Assembly (NCBI RefSeq): GCF_041296385.1
Contig: NC_091017.1
Span: forward strand, 49,970,214 to 50,034,213
DNA length: 64,000 nt
DNA from: Aphelocoma coerulescens
Taxonomy: Eukaryota; Chordata; Aves; Passeriformes; Corvidae
Reading direction: 5' to 3'
Each line of letters begins with the position of its first letter. Position 1 is the stretch's first letter. A program made the translations under genes and the position numbers. The notes beneath the pieces were generated by a model. It was not told the DNA's origin, ran no database searches, and was given only the letters and a program-made list of their open reading frames with translations. Of this stretch, positions 40,135 through 53,920 are shown in pieces.

Positions 40135-40672
40135 ATGATTATCCCACTGTGTTCATCACTGGTGCAGCCTTACCTTGAGTGCTGTGTGCAGTTCTGGGTC
40201 CCACAACTTAAGAAGGATAGGATGGTCCAGAGGAGGGCAACAAAGTTGGTGCAATGGCTGAAAGGCCTATGATGTGAGGAAAGGCTGAGGACTTTGGGTA
40301 TGTTTAGTTCAGAGAAAAGGAGGCTGAGGGGTGACCTCATTGCTCTCTACAGCTTCCTAAGGAAGGGATGTGGTGGAGAGGAAAGGACTGAGCTCTTCTC
40401 TCTGGTATCCACTGATATCCAATATGGAAATTGTTCAAAGTTGCACCAGTGGAGGTTGAGACTGGACATAAGAAAGTATTTCCTTTCCAAGAAGGTGTTT
40501 GAACACTGGAACAGGCTTCCTAGAGAGGTGGTTTATCTCCCAAGGCTGTCAGTGTTTAAGAGGCATTTGGACAGCACACTTAACAATATGCTTTAACTTC
40601 TGGTCAGCCCTGAAGTGGTCAGGCTGTTGGACTAGATAATATTTGTAGATCCCTTTCAACTGAATCAGTCCA
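40135..40672 (+). mobile_element. CR1 LINE, 3' segment
   Basis: About 540 bases follow the CR1 3' region in order: CACTGGTGCAGCCTTACCTT, GTGCAGTTCTGGGTCCC, GTCCAGAGGAGGGCAAC, AGGCTGAGGGGTGACCTCAT, then TAGATCCCTTTCAACTGAAT at the end. It is 5'-truncated and in plus orientation. Its 3' end runs straight into a (TTCTG)n microsatellite, as expected for CR1 tails. Confidence 0.95.
40166..40596 (+). pseudogene. CR1 ORF2 C-terminal remnant (one in-frame stop)
   Basis: The frame that CR1 uses for the C-terminal end of its endonuclease/reverse-transcriptase polyprotein is almost intact here. Upstream of the visible stop it reads [15 protein letters not shown] and [13 protein letters not shown] interrupts it at 40270-40272, then about 100 codons stay open to 40596. 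That part shows the CR1 C-terminal signatures RRLRGDLIALY, ELFSLVS, LRLDIRKYF and HWNRLPREVV, ending in LNNML. The catalytic domains lie upstream and are missing, so it cannot be functional as an RT. The open frame is often mistaken for a gene in automatic annotation. It should be masked as repeat. Confidence 0.85.
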
Positions 40673-40675
40673 TCC

Positions 40676-40725
40676 TGTTCTGTTCTGTTCTGTTCTGTTC
40701 TGTTCTGTTCTGTTCTGTTCTATTC
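40676..40725. repeat. (TGTTC)n pentanucleotide microsatellite, CR1 tail
   Basis: Nine exact TGTTC units (40676-40720) are followed by one variant TATTC. It directly abuts the CR1 3' end and probably expanded from its short tail repeat. The perfect units suggest ongoing length variability. Confidence 0.95.
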
Positions 40726-43700
40726 AGTGAAATCACAAAGTATTCTATTCTGGTGTGAAGAAAGGTCTTACTCATATTTTATATTTTGCCTCTCCTAATT
40801 ATGTTTTACATTTAGAAAGGTATACTCCAGATTCCAAAGAAGAGAAAATTTGAAAAAAATCCAAACTATTCTGCTGCATTGGAAATTAAGTACTATCTCT
40901 GCACATTCCTGAAAATAATCTATATTATAGTCTTATGTAAATGCTTCTTATGATCACCCCAAGACCATTGCAACAACCTTAATACTGGTTAGTCTTTTAT
41001 TGTATTTAATAACTATCTCAATCTTAAGAGACATTTTTGGAGATATTAATTCTGCTATTGTTTATCTGAAACAAAGAGAGCTCAAAAAATACAAAACAAT
41101 ATGCACATGAAAGTCCAAGAGCATGACAGTTTCAGTTTCTGCTGGAACAGAAAGTGTTCAGAACTTAACACACACTCTGAAGTAAAATTGACACTATAAA
41201 AACAGACAATTCTCTTAGAAAGGAATGGGTACTCAGATCACAGCCTCATTTGAAGTACACTAAGCATTACCTTACAGACTTGTGTGCACGTGCGTGGATG
41301 TCTCCAGTAAAATAAGTTCTCGGTTCTTCACTGTGACACTAAACAATTTCAGGTCATGTGCAGTGAGGCGCCTGCCAACCTCTCAGGCTACAGCTGCACT
41401 ATGTAGTACAGCCCAGCAGCAGGAGGTGGGAACAGTGCTGAGGACTGATGTGCACAATACATGCTTTTCAGAATTTTATTTCAGGCTAGCTATAGCCTGG
41501 CCCTGAAGGACTGAATGCCTATCAGTAATTGGAGGGAAGAAAGGTACTCTTGGAATATATTTTCTAGTTTCTCACCACCCAAAGGGGCAAGAGAAAAAAC
41601 ACTTCAGGACTTTCAAAGGAGCCAACTGGAATGACAGTGTTGTTACCATTGTCCACAGGGCACTATATGGAGACACAAGGAAAGGCGCACCCCCAATCCA
41701 AAATAAAAAGTAATGAAGAAGCACCTGTAGAAGTGTTATTAGGTGCAAACTTTAATCACTCCTGACAGTTGAAGGGAAAGAATTGTGGCCTTCACAGCTT
41801 GGGTTAGTGATGTAATTAGATAAAACAGTGGTAGTATCAGTGGTGCTCTGTCTGGCTGCCATTTCCTGAGAGAAAACCCACTGTGCACCTTAACGAAGTC
41901 TTCTGTACAACCACTTTGTGTGTTATTTGGTGCCTGCTGTACTTACACGTCAGAATACCTGCCAAATCTGGCTGTTCACAGAATTTAGGCATACATTTTG
42001 TGATCAGATCCTGAGAATCAGGCCCTGCAAATTTCCTGTGAAATTGGTTTGAGAGGTTTTCCAGTTGGTTCTTCCCGTGGCCTTTAGCAAACCACTGCCC
42101 CATGCAGACAGGAGGTGTTGTGCCACCTCCTAACCTATGGTTATACAGCCACTTATGTGATGCATATACTCCCAATAAAGAATGGGAATGGGGAATTTGT
42201 GGGTTTTTTTCCTGAAAAGATAATTTTCTTGAACCATTGCAATGGGCGTTGGAATTAGGTCACTTCAACTGCACCAGGAACGTGCATTGAATCTGTCATG
42301 TACCTTCATCGAAACTTTGAAATGAGATAGGTGAGTGTGTAACAGGAACTTTTAAAGCATTTGAGGCTAAGCTTTACTGACTGTGAATAAAAAGAGACAA
42401 GGAGGAAGAAAAATGAATAAAAGTAGCATTGAAAAGGAAGTAAATATTCCGTTGTCTTTAAGCCTGGATCTACTGGAGGTAAGCAGGGGCATGCTTGTGT
42501 GACTAATATTTCAAAAATGAAACATATAATTTCAATTTTTTTTTCCTAATAATCTGAAACCCATTGGATCATCACTGAGAAAAATCACAGTGTATCCAGG
42601 CAACCCAGAAATCTCATCTTTTGTACTTAACATTGGATAAATATTCAGTGGGTTATCAACATACAAAATGCAAATATTTCCTTACTTTAGCTATATTGAA
42701 ACACAATAGCTTCAGCCAGCTTCTTACTTTTTCACTGCTTGCTGACATTGTAATTGTATTTAAAAGTGCTTCGTAATGTTTTCTTTTTTTATATATATTT
42801 AACAATGAATTGAGAGCGGTAATCCAAGCATTATCATTGTTGTTATTATTATTTACATTTATGTCAAATCTGTCATGGAAATGTCCACAAAGAACCCCAA
42901 AGGCATCACCTTCACTGGTTCAATTACTCAGGGAAAGCCCCAGAATCAGTTCTGGTAACTGCATGACACAAAGGGTCTGTCTAACTATTTTCATATGCTT
43001 GTAGCTTTAAAGTTATGCTAGTAAACATTGAAGGTCTCAGAATGAGATCTTGGTTTGTTCTTAGAACTTAAAATTTTTTTTGAAATATATTCAACATAAT
43101 GAGTAAAATATGATTAATTTCTAGCTATAGAAAGTCCTTTAGGCTTCTAATGTGTTACGTATTCCAGAATTTCATTTTAATTAGTAAGAGCCATGGAGTG
43201 GGCACAGGGGAATAAATGAGAACAGAGCAGCTATTAGGCATATATAGATCAGCATATAGACCTCAGCTGCTAGTAGATCACCTTTTCCAGAGACCTAAAA
43301 AACAATAACATAAGCGAGAGTCTGACACAGCATTCCTGTCTTAGTGGACAGCAGCAAGCAAAAATGCACATGATTTTGGTAAATAACATCTAGTAATACA
43401 AACTGGAGATCACATGCTTTTACCTCTTTTTTCAACTCTATCAAACCAAGAAGGGAGTTCATTTAGTACCAGTTGAGCTTGTGACTGTGAGCATATACGT
43501 AAAAATGATAATGAACAGATATATTACTGCACTACAGATGATTATCCTATGAATCTCTTTATTGTCCATTTTACCTAGCTCGGCAGAATGAGCTCTCCTC
43601 AGAGCTTCAGCAAATAAAGTCTCAAACACACTGATCAGGTACACCTTAAGTAGCTGTGATTTATGATATTCAGTTGCTAAATTCAGACATTGTATATTAT

Positions 43701-46700
43701 GTTGTCATTTTGTAGACTCGGGAATCTAAAGTGATACCAATAACTTAAGGAGTTCATTTTTTCACACAATTGGAGATTTCATATCTGGAAGCTTTCATTA
43801 TCCAAAGGCAATGAGGAGATGAGGCTGGTTTAGAAGACTGCAGTCAAATTGGTTGAATTGCTAGTTTTGTTCCAGATAAAATTGAAACCTTTACAGGTAA
43901 GGTAAGAAAAATGGTTTGAAGAGCAGCTGAGCTCAAGAAAAAAGCAAAATAAAGGAAACATGGTTATGTGATACTGCTGGAATAGTCACAGCATGCATTT
44001 CTGAATCAACATCTGTCACTGATGGGACCCCCTCACAGGAAAGTTTACAGCAGAGTATTTACTTCATCAATATCATTGAGTTTTAGTGATGGCTGATGCT
44101 GAGAAGACAAAATACATAGACATGTAAGGCAGTGCAATAGCAAAAAAAAAGGAAACTTAGGAAAAATTAATGTTCTCATGTTATCAAATTAATAAATAAT
44201 TTCTAATCCATCCTTTTAATAGCATAAATTTACTTTTTCAATACTCATATTCCCAGAGATATATGTATTTATATTTCAGTAATATTTTATCATTTCATAG
44301 CATGATAAAAACAATCTAAAAAATAAATACATATCATAAAAACAGGAGGAGATAATGTATTTTTAAAATTCTGTATAAATATCCATGTCAGCCTAACCTG
44401 TTTAGAACGGTTCTATGAATATTATCTCTATAAATTATGAAATATATAAAAATATATGTAAAGTATGAGTTTACCTAAAGAAACAATTATTCCTGTCCAT
44501 AATTTGTTTCTGGCTGAGACTGCACAGTTCTACATCATCCAGTCTCAATAATTATCTCCACAAAGATTAAAAAATATGAAGTTTTGTTTACCATTAAAGA
44601 TGTTACTAAAATATACTGTGAATGTTTCCAATAAATGCTACAGTAACATAGAAGTCTCTCTAGTCTGGAAACTCTCCTATTTCTATAATCAAAAATCACA
44701 TTGACCTTTGTAGGGAGTGTAAGCATGAATGGTTACTTCATATGTAAGAAAATGTAAGAAATATTATCTCCCCCTCCTTCTTGCTATATTCCGAAACTTT
44801 TTCTTTTCCTGCTTCCTAGGTTACAGTCGCTGCTCTGCAAAGAACTATTGTGCTCCTCTGTCTCTAATATGCAACAACATGCTTGATAGAATTAACATAC
44901 ATTTTGTTTGCTTGTATCCTGAGAGTAAATGATCAAGTTACTTTCTGCAATTTCTTGTCATCGTCAATGAAACTTATTGCTCTCCAATTTTCATGTGAGA
45001 CCTTTAAGTTGCACTTGCTATATTTTTATGTTTCCTTGAAATTATTGACAATTTAAACATGGAGATAACAAGAACTGATTTCATAAGAACCTCCCTCTCT
45101 TCCAATGTGCAGACATACATCTGTGCTTTGGAAGGCATAATCCAACTCAAAAACTCCCTTCTCATCACTTAAATAAAGCTATTTCTAAGGCAGATTGTTA
45201 CAGCTGTTTAGTTACTCAATTTAATACCAGTCAAAAGATCTGGGGAAAGAAAATCCCAAACATATATAAAAAATTTTTCCTCTCATTAATGTGGATGTTG
45301 CTTTCTAACCTCTAATATTTATTTTTTTTAAGTGAATGGAATCTTACCTGGTTAGTTAAATTCATATTATTTCAATATATTTTTATTTATTTAGTAAGTT
45401 CAATAGGACAAATACAGGATGTGCTTTTTCAACGGCTTATTTCTCCCCATATTTAAAACAAGACTCAGTGAAGAATAGGATAGGCTTTAGATAATGTGAT
45501 CAGTAAATAATTTATCATAACAGATTCTCTTTCAGATGCTTCATAAAAACCTTACTTAAAAGAATTACAAAGATTTCTGTCTTAAATATTTATTTTTAAA
45601 AAATCGTAGTCCGAAGTGGATGCTTTGTACAGTAGAAAAACTTGCAACTCAGAGTCTCCTGACTAGTTCTAGAAAAGACACTGGTGATTCTTAAATTTTA
45701 AGGCAGAGAGAAGCTTTGGGGTTAATTACCATAGGCCTTTTGAAATTTCCTGTCTATTGACACATCTTCAGTATGATGATTTATTTACAGGAGTGAACTC
45801 ACCAAAGAGGTAAGGTTTGGACAAAGGTCAGTAAAAGAGAATGCAAATTGCTGGCAAGAATCTCTCTTGTATGAAAGCCAGCAAACCTCACCAGGTCTCA
45901 GAAGTGATGTACAGTGGATGATTCAAGTGAAAGGTTAAAAGGAGTGTAAGTACAAAAAAGTTGCACCTCTCTTGGTACAGTTACTGAGTTGTTGGTAACC
46001 AGCAGGTAAGGACTTTTTGGTCTTCATATTGTTCTCCGGACATTTCCTTTTACTGATGTTTGATAAGCCTGTGATACATTAATTTCCCAATTCTTCTTCT
46101 AGCCCTTATATTAAACTCTATCATTCCATGAAAACTGTGACTATATTGTATTTATTTATAATAAGACCTTCTCTTTAATTTCTTTTAAGTGTGTTCTGTA
46201 ACAATTTCACTGTGAGGAAAACTTCACTTGGTTATAGTATTTGCAGTGTTCGAGATTTTACATAATCCTGTTATACACTCCTCCTATCAGCCATCTCGTT
46301 TCTAAAGCGAAGAGTATTTTTAATCTCCATATTTCTGATCTGATTTATCTTCTACCTCTAAAACTGCCCTACTTCTGCTGCTTTTTTTTAACAGGGATGA
46401 TCAGAATTACATCCACAAGACGTAGACTCACCAGACATATATGGTGTCATAATGACAATTTCTATTCTTTACTACTTTCATATTTCCTAAATTCTATTTA
46501 CCACTCTAACTGCCTCTGAACATTGAGCTGATGCTTTCAAAAATCTACTTATAATGACTACAAGATCTTTTAGAGCTCATTATTGTGCATCTGTAGTAGG
46601 GTTATTGTGTTTCTCCCACCAAATGCATTTTTTTGCATTCATTGGCATTGAATTTTATCTGCCATTTCATTCCCATTTGCAGAGTTAATATCACAAGATA

Positions 46701-49440
46701 TTCCTGCAGGTCTTCACAGTCAGCTGTAGATTTTAGCTCACTATTCTAAATGTATCTTTTACCCACTCCACTGACTGTCAAAGGACTCCAGCAGATTTGA
46801 GAAGCAAAAATTATGTTGCAAATCACATTCCCTTTACATAAAGCACATTGACCTTTTTCAATGCATTATAGTTACTTCACTATCTAATAAGCCTATCTTT
46901 CTCATAGCATTTATTTACAAGTCTCAGTTTTGAAATCAAGCACCTAGAAATATCCAGATACCTCCTGCTGCCCTTCAGAGAGGCTAATTTGACTGACAGA
47001 TTGGTTACCATAGTCAGTATTTCAGCAATTTGATATCTGAATTTCCTTAGTTCTCCTAGTTAAGAAATTGTATTGATATCTTGCTACAAGATATCCTATT
47101 GAACTATTCTGACATCTGACGCTTTAATATGAGACAGTTGCTCCCTCCTCCTCCTCCTTCTTTGTGTATTAGTGAAAAGAATGAATTTAAATTTTATGCT
47201 ATGGCCTTGTCTTTCTCAACATCAGTCAGTATATTTCAGTTGTCTATTAAACTTTATTTCTGGTTGGATTCCTGCTTCTGATATGTTTGAATGAAACTGG
47301 GGATTTTCATTTTTATGCAACAACTTGTTCCTTGAAATCTCTTTTTGCTTTTATTGCTCGGGGTTTATACTTAGAAAAATAAATTCATACTAATGGTTTA
47401 AAGTTTCTATGTTATTTCACATTTTTCTTCTTCTAGGCTTTAATTTCTGTGAAAATTCCTTTTTTTGTCTAAGAGTTTCTTTTACTTTGATGTTTTAGTA
47501 AAATAGGTGCCTTGCTTGATTGCTTACTTCAATTTTTAAGGGGAATTTTGATAAGCAAAGTGCAGGAGAGTATGTAGTGCTAAGTAGTCTTCACTCTGTC
47601 GTTAGCATTTTACTCTTCTAGCTGTTCCTTCTCATACCTCTAGTTTCCAAACTGCTGCAGATATTAATGCTTCGTACATGGAGAAAAACCCCAAAAGAAC
47701 AGGGGCAACATGTAGTGATACCTCCCTGGACTCAAAGCATTGTGGGTCTTGGATTTCCTGAACAAAACTCTTGGTATTTATCTTTCAATTCTCTCCACAT
47801 ATTTGTCAAGTGCATTTTTAACTCATGTATTGCCTCCTTTTCTATGCTTCAGACCCTCAGGTACCAGCTTCTACTTACAACGCATTTCACTAACAAGTAT
47901 ACAGATGTCTACACAGTTCTATCTTTTATGAACAGCAATTTTTTCAAAAACCAGTGAGAGAAATGTTCTGAAGTTTCTGCTAAGGCAATAAGGCTGGGTG
48001 ATTAGGTAGGATTAAATTTCTATTTGTTTATTTATTTGCATAATCCTGGTTAAATGATCGGTATTAAATGAAAGATGTTTGATCGAATGATTGTGGCACA
48101 TTCAGTTGAGACTGTAATTTACCCCGTACATGTAGATGAATGGAGTTTAAGACCATGTAAAATCAAGATAGTTTAATAGGATTGCTGAAAGACCTCTTAA
48201 CACATCTTTTATTAACTTCAAAATATGTGATTATTTAGACCATTGCAATTTTGGGTCCATTAGGAATGTCATAGAAAGATTATGCAAATGAGGACTGCAT
48301 TTTAAGCTCTTGCCTTCTCTTTGAGTGAGCTCATCAGGTTTTTGAGGCTAGTGACATTCAATCTTTTGATCACAGTAGATTTTTTTTTTTTGAGAAACTG
48401 AAGAAGGGAAAATGTTTCCAAAACCAGAAGTTTATGAAATTTGCTTTCCTCACTGCAATGATGAATGGGTTAAAAGACATGAATTTTTCAGCTTTGAAAA
48501 TTAGTTTTTTTATATCTATGCCCTGGCACCACTAGGCAGCGTGGGCAGCAGCCAACAGGTGTGGCTCCCAGGGTTACACTGGAGAGAGGGACTCTTCTGA
48601 TTTCAGAGGTTTTGTGCACCCATTTTCTGGGAAGAGGAGGCCAGAAGGAAAACCAGAAGGAATTCTGGAAATATGTGTTATTCCTGCTTTGCATTTGGGT
48701 CGTTGGAATTGTTTTGATCTGATTTACTTCTCAGCTTGCAGCATTTGGTTTGCAAGCTGCCAAAGCAGAGTTATTAGTAGAGCATTAGAAACTCAGACTT
48801 TCTTCTTCACCTTTGGGTTTAAAATCATACATTCTGCTGCTGGGATTCAACTTGCATCAGGAAACGATGGTGTATAGCTTCATCACTAAGAAACAGTAAA
48901 AACAGTTCTGTTAAGTCTTACCAGAATATTTGAAATGTCTAAAGAACTTCTGTGGGGATCCACAGGCAGAATTAGAGAGCCTCTGAGAGCCAGGTTTAAA
49001 TATTTTATCATCAGAACTATCATTTTATGTAAAGATGATGTGCTCAAAAACTACACAGACGTTGTTTTAATGGCATCTTAAGCAAAAGATTGCTTCCATT
49101 CTTTCTATACTGACTATTCCCACATCTGGGATAAATCCACTGCTTTTTCCAAGAGAAATCCTCACAGTTGTTTCCTAATTCCAGCAAAGGCAGTGTAAGA
49201 AGGCAGGCACTGCTACTAGGAGGCATCAGAAAGCACCAGACAGGGGAAGCACGGAGAGAAGAGAGGCTGAATTTCCACCTGTAAACTTGAAGTGGCTGAC
49301 TGAGCTTGATTATAATTTATCTGAGAAGGGGGGGAATATTTATCTTTTTGCAAAGCTTCTGGGTTTATTCTCTTTTGTGTTGACTTTGCATGCTTTAAAA
49401 GACTTTCTTTGGACTTCTGGGGCTGTCACCTAAACTCTGG
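40726..49440. other. AT-rich noncoding stretch, no gene seen
   Basis: Chance frames reach 112 codons (41837-42175, minus). A donor-like ACAG|GTAAGG occurs at about 43895 and CAG|GTAAGG at about 46007, without coding support. 44230-44460 is especially AT-rich. 47140-47160 has a CTCCTC repeat. No transposon ends were recognised. Confidence 0.55.
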
Positions 49441-49452
49441 GAAAAACAAAAA

Positions 49453-49515
49453 CTTTCCAACAACACGTTTAATGTTAGAGGATCAAGGCATTACTTTATT
49501 CTGGCCAAGATATTG
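49453..49515 (-). mobile_element. LTR-like fragment, related to that at 18.95 kb
   Basis: It carries the same 17-base block as 18991-19007 (here 49487-49503), with similar upstream sequence. On the minus strand it contains AATAAA, consistent with an LTR R region. The full element could not be delimited. Confidence 0.35.
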
Positions 49516-52500
49516 TTGACTAAAGTTATATAAAAAAATTTTAAACTTGTTATCTTTTTTAACAGGGCCTTGATGGTTTTGTTTTGCATTGGTTGACCTG
49601 GGGCTCTTTTTGCAGATGAAAATGCTTCCTTCAATATGTTAGACCACTGCCAAGGGCCTCTGGTTTATTTATTCTCCATTGCAGTGGCTTCTGTTTAGCT
49701 CACTGAATGGAAGCCTGATTCCTGGCAGCTGCTTTAAATCTGCATGACCAGAAAGGTTGGGAGGATAAGAGGGAGTGAAGAGCCTCATGTGCTCTTTCAG
49801 AGGTAAAATCTATCCAAATTTTATAGATGTTTTAGGCATGAATGCATTTGGAATATAACTAATTAATCTATTAATATACTTCTGCAACGAACCAAGAAGT
49901 GCTTATTTTCTACAAGCTATCAGAGCAGTTACTACTTGTGGTCTATTTTGCATATTACAGGAAAAAGATTGTACTAAAAGTTTTTAGAATTCTGCATTTA
50001 ATACCTTTTACATTCTTCTTTTCATATTTTAAATGAAAAAAGGGTATTCAAATGAAAAAAAGGGTATTTAAATAACTTCCCCACAGCATTTTATAGTTTA
50101 AATGAAAGAAAAAAAATCTAGTTTTAAAGTACAGAGCCTATACTCAGAGAAGCTTGTGACACTTTGTGATAGATTCACTTGCTCCTTGCATCAGGTCCTT
50201 ACATACAAGCACCAAGTCTGTGATGCTGCACAAACTCCTAGAGCTCTGCTTTGAAAAGAAAAACCCCTGCAGAGGAAGTGCAGAAGAAATCCTCTGTGCT
50301 TTTGCTCAGAACAATGAATTTGAACCCCTAATATAGTGCATCCTGATGTCTGTTAGGCCTCCTCATCATGGCAATTCCTCTGGTTGTCCTGGGAAAAGAG
50401 CCTGATAATTTTGCTCTTTTGAACCGGTAAGCATAATAGGTGCCTAAATATCTATTAAGTACCTATTATGTACCCATTAGGCAGAATAATAGCCTGAATA
50501 TGGCCTTAATTGCTTCTGTGTAAATGTTCCAGAAATTTGTGTGCTAACAACAGTAAAGACTTCCACTGCTGAAAGAAAACCCATAGCAAAGTCACAGCTT
50601 CTTGATAATGGGCCATTATCCATTAACTGTACTCACATAAAAAGACATCTCTTTCGTAAAATGCCCTTACAATGGGACTGCAGCTGAGAGATGATATTTC
50701 CTCTAACAAGTGTTGTCTAATCAAACAGAGGCAGCAATTTGCAAAGGCCAGAAGGGCAGCACAGAAATTTTTCTGAAGGCTCAAAAGGTGAGTTGGGTGC
50801 TGGGAGGATGCCTGTAAAATAATGTAGGAAAAGCTGATGGATTCTTTGGGCAGGGAAACCTGCAGGAACTGGCCAAGGCAACATAAGAGTCTCCTAGGAA
50901 AACACAGTCTGAATAAAGCCTGAAGAGGAAATTGAGAAAAGAGTAGCTGTAACATAGAAGAGTGTCCATCTTCAGGCCTTTTCTTGCAATAGGGACTACA
51001 TATAGTCTGTGTTTTCTCATTATTTTCCTGCTTAGGAAAAAGACAAATGAGAGCAAAGTGAAGCCTTTTCACTGGATATGAAGGAAATGCATTTTCTTTT
51101 TATGTGACCAGCATTTTTCAAGTCCAAGTCCATCAAGCCTTGTCTTTACAGTATCCAAATTCACTTGTAATATTTTGCATGCAGAAGTTGAACTCTTAAT
51201 TTCTGTACCAACAGAGGAATGTCAGTCAGAAGACTCCAAGCAGGAACTGAAGGCAAAAGCCAAGGAAACAGAGCCCAGATTTTGCACGTGCTTTCCTACA
51301 CAGAGATGCTGCAGCATTTCTGAATGAGTTTGACACATACTGTAGGTAAAAGAGGTTTCCCTTCTTCTCTCAGAGATATGGGGGACGAAAGAAAAAGTGC
51401 TACTATACTTGAGGAACAGAGGAGTTATCACAAGTCCTATGATCTAGTATTCCATGGAGTCTTCATGCATTTCTATTGTTTGGAGTGAACAGAAAGCCAT
51501 AAGAACATTTGAATGAGATAAAGAGCATTCTGAAATTTCTTGTGTTCAGGTGATAAGGAGTTCTCTGTATCATCACACATGTATCCTCAAGTAGTTTACT
51601 TATCATGGCAAATCCCAGTATTGTATCTTGGCTAAGAAAGTGATTATTCTCATTTTTCATCTAGGGACTCCAAACAACAAGAACTAATTAAGCATAAGAG
51701 TGATGTGAGACTGACAAGAACAATTTCTTTTTTGTTTCTGACAATTATCTAATGTGATTTTTTTCTCTTTCTGAAAAAGTAGAATGATCTTTAATTAAAA
51801 ATGCCACCGTTTGAATGTCTCTTGATGACAGTGAGGTAAAAGAAAATAATTTCTGGCACCTTTAATCAGAGAACCATGAGACCATTTTACATGAATAATA
51901 CAGTCAAAATAACAGACTATGTGCTAGTAAGGATGATTTAATGTTTGACACTTGTTTGCTTAATTTTGTTTGCATTTATGCAGAAAGAACTACTACATCT
52001 TTTGCTAACGGCATAAATAAATACATCAGCTTCCAGCTCTCATTCACATGGTATCTGAAATATAATGGAGCCCTCAATGCATTACACTGCTGCTGCCCAA
52101 CTCTTGGCATTCAGGTTGAATCTATTCCCCAGGTGATTCATCATGTCATAAAGTTTGTTTGTTCTCTGGTCCATGAGCAGCACACTGTAATAAAATCTGG
52201 CTATAGTTGTCAAAGAAGTTGAAGAGTCCTGTTTTATATCACCCTTAGGCAAGCTAAGTTACAGAGAGCATCACTAAGAATGCAGTTACCTAGTCATCAG
52301 AGGGATTGAGAAAAAATTCCTAAAGAAGTCAAATGGTTTTCTGAGATTTTTGATTCAAACATTATTACATAAAAAGCTAAAACTGAAATTAAAAAAATTA
52401 CTTTCCATATGTAAGAAATTTTTCTGTTTTGGTAATTTAGGACGCTGACTTGCACAGCAGTGCATAAGGAACATGCATGGGAGCTTTTTCTTGACAACAT

Positions 52501-53480
52501 TCCTCTAAGAGGTGAGGAATGACCAGCCAGGGTAGGTAAAGGATGTATTCTATTGAGCCATCACTTCTGTTTTTTTTTTTTACTAGGGGAATAAAATCCA
52601 GAAAAATACCAAGATGCATACCAAGATATATAATGCACATATTTTCATCATCAGGATCTCTTTTAAATTAATTTATTTCAGCTGAGGAAAGTTTGCATTA
52701 ATTTTTTTAAAGTTTCCATTTTTATTTAAAAAAATTCATAATTGAATACCTGCCTGTAGTTTAACACATCTTACTCCCGACTTTAAAAATTAAGGGGTGC
52801 AAACCAGAATTATTTTCTTTATTCAATAGCTCGTCTAATGAAGTGCTGTACTGAAAATTAATTCTACAGAACTGAATGCAACACAGATACAAAATAATCT
52901 ATGTATTTACAAAGCTTGTTATCTTTAAGAAATTTTTATCAAAGTTATGAGAAACCAGACTTACATCTGATTATTGTCTTGTTGTCTTTCTATAAATGTT
53001 CTACTCTGTGCTGAGATAAAAACTGGTATAGATTTTATACAGAACAGATTTTATAGGTTCTTTTTTTCTCATATGTACTGTTATAGCTCAGACTGAATAA
53101 ATGATGGGTGAAGCTAGTGAGTAAAGTAGTTGCAGGGAGTTCAAGACAAATTTTAAAAACTGTTAAAGTCAAATTTCTGTCAGGCATTTCAAACTCAGAT
53201 CCTAGTTTGGGTAATGCTGTGAAAGACTGCTCAGACAGAGTAATGGAAGTGAAAACTGAGGGAAGATCTTGAACGTAGCAGCAGTGAATATAATTTGCAT
53301 CAATAGGCAAAATCCTTTCAGAATATCACAAACTGAGAGAGGAGACAGTGCCCTTTGGAAAGGAGACTTAGGAACTCTAAGCAGACAAACTGTCCTAAGC
53401 TCCCTGTGTTCAGAAAAACAAATCATATCTATCAGTTGATGGTAATGACAATAATGGGTAAAAATATCTTAAACCCAAGC
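49516..53480. other. AT-rich noncoding stretch, no gene seen
   Basis: It holds a tandem pair at 50031-50069 and overlapping minus-strand chance frames at 50623-51072 (149 and 91 codons) rich in L, F, C and S. No repeat family or RNA was recognised. Confidence 0.6.
50031..50069. repeat. 19-20 bp tandem duplication
   Basis: Two adjacent units of the form AAATGAAAAAAGGGTATT differ by one A and one T/C. It is a simple recent local duplication. Confidence 0.85.
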
Positions 53481-53500
53481 AATTCCATCTTCTTATTTCT

Positions 53501-53920
53501 TTGATAACAGCAGATATTTTTTCATTATTTGGGAAAAAGGCCCTAAGGCTTTGTAACTCAGAAACAGAGATTATCTCAGGAAGTTGGCTTTTTTCCCACA
53601 TCCAAAACTTTATCAGAACAAACAACTTTGAGTCCTGGAAGCCACTTCACCTCCTAGCAAGACCAAGGTGGCCAGCATTTCCTATTTCCAAGAACCACAC
53701 TGCTTCTGCTCACTCCGCCTGGTTTCCATTGCTCTGGGCAATGCTGCAGGACAGTGAGGATACATCCAGCACATGCTGCCACTGCCACTGCTGCCAGGGG
53801 GTCCCAGGCCAGGGAATGTCCTCAGCTGCCAACTGTTTTGGGAGCTGGAAGCATATGAATAGGGAACATCACCTACAGGTGAAGGAAGTGGCAGCATTAA
53901 TTGCACGATGGGTGCAGTAG
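53501..53920 (+). other. Longest unexplained plus-strand frame (139 codons), GC-rich 3' half
   Basis: The frame opens next to an acceptor-like sequence (TTATTTCTTTGATAACAG, 53493-53510) and closes at 53920. The second half lies in a GC-rich patch (53680-54010) and encodes a C/H-rich segment with CCHCHCC. No domain is recognised, and the opposite strand is open for 129 codons across the same patch, which suggests composition rather than coding. It may be a chance frame, a decayed repeat, or an unrecognised exon. Confidence 0.2.

Noticed and set aside
50623..51072. 149-codon minus-strand frame
   Set aside because: Composition rich in L, F, C and S, with overlapping alternative frames and no splice context. 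It looks like chance.
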